Shown here: piece by piece, positions 61,563 through 64,000 of the stretch
Numbering within the stretch: position 1 is the stretch's first letter
How the letters are laid out: each line of letters opens with the position of its first letter
Assembly: GCA_034387635.1 (NCBI GenBank)
Contig: JAOANU010000003.1
Location: 744,001-808,000 of the forward strand
Reading direction: 5' to 3'
Length of the DNA stretch: 64,000 nt
Source: Rhodosporidiobolus odoratus
Taxonomy: Eukaryota > Basidiomycota > Microbotryomycetes > Sporidiobolales > Sporidiobolaceae
Notes under the pieces: generated by a model
What the model saw: only the letters and a program-made list of their open reading frames with translations
Databases searched by the model: none
Told to the model about the DNA's origin: nothing
Position numbers and translations under genes: made by a program

Positions 61563-61942
61563 AGTCGGAGAAGGCTGTCGGCAGAAAAAGGTTAACTCGG
61601 TTTTGGAAAAGGGAGACGGCATTGGGACTGACCAAAACGACGTGGATTCTTGAGCGGTCTGAGTGTAGTGAGTCACTTCGGAGTGTGGAAAAGCCGAACA
61701 CAAGCAGGCATGACGAGACAAGGGTCAGACGACCCGAAGACATGAGAAGGTCATGAACAATCACGAAGACCGCGTCCGGGAAGAGAACGAAGCGTGCAGG
61801 ATAGAGCATGTCGGCAGCACACAGACGGGTCGTTGCCATAACGTAGGACTCTTTCGGTGCTGAAAGAGTTGAAAGACGCCGCAAGCTGGAGAAGCGTAGC
61901 GATCCGGTCAAGCAAAGGATCCCATTTGCCCCGTCGGATTCC
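61563..61942. other. Gap between two minus-strand genes
   Basis: These 380 bases hold the upstream region of the PH-like gene and the 3' end of the PAC1-like gene. No feature was identified. Confidence 0.4.
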
Positions 61943-62982
61943 TCACATGTACATACTCCCGACCTCTTCCCTGCGCCTCTCCTTCCGCTTCCTTTCCAGC
62001 CAATCAAAGGCAGTCCCACCCTGCACTTGCGGATTCCACCATCCCCAGCCATATTTCTCTTTGATTGCTGTCAGCGGCCCTCCCTCATTGCTGAGCTCGC
62101 GGAACAAGGCCCCAGGGTCGCTGAGGTTTGTAGCACCACCATAGTCGTAGATAGTCTGGGCGCTGCTGTGCGTTATGGGAGAGAGTGGAGAAAAGGGCCC
62201 GTTCAAGGGCGAGGGGGCGATGGTTGTCGGAAGGAGGAAGAGGGTGCTTGCGCTATTGCTAGGAGAGAGGGAAGAGAGCATGAGGAGGAGGGAAGGGAGA
62301 CCGTGAAGTAGATTAGGCGGGGTGAAAGGCGAGACGAGCTTCGTATCCTGCAGCTCGTTCAGCGCGGCTGAAGGGGTAGACGAGGCGAGATAGAGCACGG
62401 GAGCGGGAGACGCATAGGTCACGTCTGGCGGAGGAATGTATGACGGGAGGTGGTAGGAGGCGAGGACGGTAGAGGTTGATGGCTCCAAGGTGGAAAGGAG
62501 GAAGGAGGCGAGAGGGTGTAATGATGCGAGTGGCAGAGCGGTGGAAAGGAACACGAGAGTGACGCCTGCGGTTAGCTGGATCGAACCGACCTGCAGCGGG
62601 ATAGCAGACGGGGATCAGATCAGTTTGTCCCGAAAGGCCGCTTGCGAGGCGGAAAAGGTCAGGACAAAAAGCAGGAGCGCACCTGCTCGCCATCGACCAG
62701 CACCTGCACAGTGTCTTGCACAACGACGCTGTCGATGCCCTGGGCAACCCTCTCACCAGCTTCTCCGACGAGGAAGATGACGGAAGATGCCTTCGTAAGC
62801 GAGTCCTTGGGCCCCTCGAGTTCTACGCGCGCGTTGGCCTTCAGGGGCCTGCTCTGCTGCTGCTTAATAGCATGACGAGCTGAGAAAGGCAGCTCGTCCT
62901 CGTCCCAATCCGACTCGCCGGAAGACGATTCGAGAGCGTATGAGGGGGAAGGGTGAGGGCCATGGGATGGGTCAAAGTCCAT
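61943..62982 (-). CDS. PAC1-like proteasome assembly chaperone
   Basis: Two exons, 62982-62683 and 62590-61943, give 315 residues. The N-terminus is acidic (SSGESDWDEDELPFSARHA), as in PAC1/PSMG1 proteins. Then comes a series of strands and helices (ASSVIFLVGEAGERVAQG, VTLVFLSTALPLASL). The segment PPNLLHGLPSLLLMLSSLS followed by STLFLLPTT lines up with the human PSMG1 stretch around NIVHDLPAAVLSYC. Such chaperones pair with PAC2 to assemble the 20S alpha ring in the cytosol. The match is by pattern only. The protein ends with a basic region. If correct, this window holds both a proteasome subunit and an assembly factor. Confidence 0.6.
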
Positions 62983-63390
62983 GTCACAGAGATGTTGGTG
63001 GTGTAAGGCAGGGCAGGATTAGGCTTCGCAGTGCAGCTCGCAAAGGAGGGTGATGAAGACGAAGCAGAGGGAAAGAGAACGACCACCGGGGAGCGAGAAG
63101 GACCCCGCTAGCTTGCTACGAAAACACGTAGCTTCGGGCAGCAGCCCAGTCGCAGGACACGCGACGCAGAACCATCGAGCGAAACCAGCCAGATTGATCT
63201 TGTCTTCCTGCGCTTCTTGCAGGCAGGAAACGGAGCCCGAGGCTGCGAATATGTTGTGGGGGGTACTTCCGGGCTGTACATTTCCCAGCCAGGGATCAAG
63301 GGTATGTGTACAGATGCGATGCGGTGACAAACAAGGTGGGACAACGGCAGGAGGAAGAGGAAAACATAGGGCAAGAAAAGAACAGTGGCC
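62983..63390. other. Gap between two minus-strand genes
   Basis: These 408 bases hold the upstream region of the PAC1-like gene and the 3' end of the mS33 gene. No further feature was seen. Confidence 0.4.
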
Positions 63391-63898
63391 TCATCGCTTC
63401 TTCATGGCAGCGCGACGACCTTGTCCTGCATAACACAGGAACGCAGGATATGTCAGAACGGGAACAAGGATACAGACATGCGCAGGAGGCCGCGACAAGA
63501 CTGAAAGCATGAAAACGGACCCTTCTTCGGCTTGACCTTGCCTCGCTTCCTCAGCGTCTCAATATCGAGTAATCTGTTCAGCAAACGCAGCGTCAGTTAC
63601 AAGCCACGGGCATGATCGGACGCGCCTAGGGGACGACGCACCTTGTTTCCTCGACCACATCTCGCAACTCGAGGCCAGGAATGGCGGCATTGATGCCTTT
63701 CCAGCCGCTAAATCGCTCGCCGTAGTAGTTGACCATGGCAGGACCCCTGAGACGTGCTTTGAGGATCTTTGAGCCTGTTCTAAGCGAGTCGGGGTTGTAG
63801 GTGGTTCCGAAGAGTTCGGCGCGGAGTTTGACGAGTTGTTGCAATCGAGCTGCCGGAGGTACTGCGTGGGCAGCGAGGGATCTCAGTGATGCCCACAT
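63391..63898 (-). CDS. RSM27: Mitochondrial small-subunit ribosomal protein mS33 (Rsm27)
   Basis: Three exons (63898-63642, 63573-63521, 63425-63391) encode 114 residues. mS33 is a small protein of the mitochondrial ribosome small subunit. The pattern matches fungal Rsm27: RLQQLVKLRAELFGTTYNP, LRTGSKILKARLRGPAM, NYYGERF, then a C-terminal basic tail (KRGKVKPKKGQGRRAAMKKR). The second intron has a GTCCGT donor. The remaining 102 bases of the window hold its promoter side. The start was placed at MWASLRSLAAHAV; the in-frame upstream ATG at 63973 gives a less typical N-terminus. Confidence 0.92.
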
Positions 63899-64000
63899 GA
63901 TGCTTATAGCTCTACTGGCTGAGGTGAGAGAAGGATTCAAAGGCGAGCTTGATTTGTCTAGATTGGGCTTCACTTTCGCTTCATCATAATCGCTCGTTTG

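Overview
The window is nuclear DNA from a GC-rich basidiomycete fungus, most likely a red yeast of the Rhodotorula/Rhodosporidium type (Pucciniomycotina). The organism is inferred from the layout, not from a database match. Genes are dense on both strands and cut by many short introns of about 41-105 bases. 5' splice sites are mostly GTGCGT, GTACGT, GTTCGT or GTCCGT, branch sites read CTGAC/CTGAT, and several proteins are recognisable eukaryotic housekeeping families. There are no operons, tRNAs, rRNAs or CRISPR arrays. Exon junctions were worked out by hand from splice signals, reading frame and family resemblance. Where the exon lengths add up to an open frame this is stated.

Left part (1-15,250): the tail of an LRR-like protein; an unrecognised multi-exon gene; a 1,397-residue conserved basidiomycete protein of regulator-like composition; two Ser/Pro-rich proteins of unknown function transcribed divergently; an aldo-keto reductase; and the TRAPP subunit Trs23. 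Middle (15,251-32,300): ELP3 (tRNA-modifying Elongator subunit), a truncated inverted copy of RPT1, intact RPT1 (26S proteasome ATPase), SCY1 (COPI-linked pseudokinase), an unrecognised multi-pass membrane protein, a small GSKIP-domain protein and PRO1 (glutamate 5-kinase).

Right part (32,961-64,000): a charged tail-anchored protein, SF3B6 (spliceosome), a glutathione S-transferase, a Kv-beta-type aldo-keto reductase, COA3 and ATP12 (assembly factors for mitochondrial complexes IV and V, transcribed divergently), a protein with the GTPBP1/2 N-terminal domain but no GTPase, a type II membrane protein, POL5 (rDNA transcription / ribosome biogenesis), a mitochondrial membrane protein, a NuSAP-like SAP-domain protein, a secreted protein with two double-psi beta-barrel domains, a DHA1-type MFS exporter, a small PH-like protein, a PAC1-like proteasome assembly chaperone and the mitoribosomal protein mS33/Rsm27.

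The most striking structure is a nearly perfect inverted repeat of about 1.08 kb per arm (18,447-19,528 and 20,385-21,465) around an 856-base unique spacer. The right arm is the 3' end of RPT1 with its flank, and the left arm is a decapitated copy that kept both introns. Other notable points are a predicted one-nucleotide exon at 43,732, a GC-AG intron at 41,815 and a GTPBP-type domain standing alone. I found no mobile element with recognisable enzymes and no convincing new defence or metabolic cluster.
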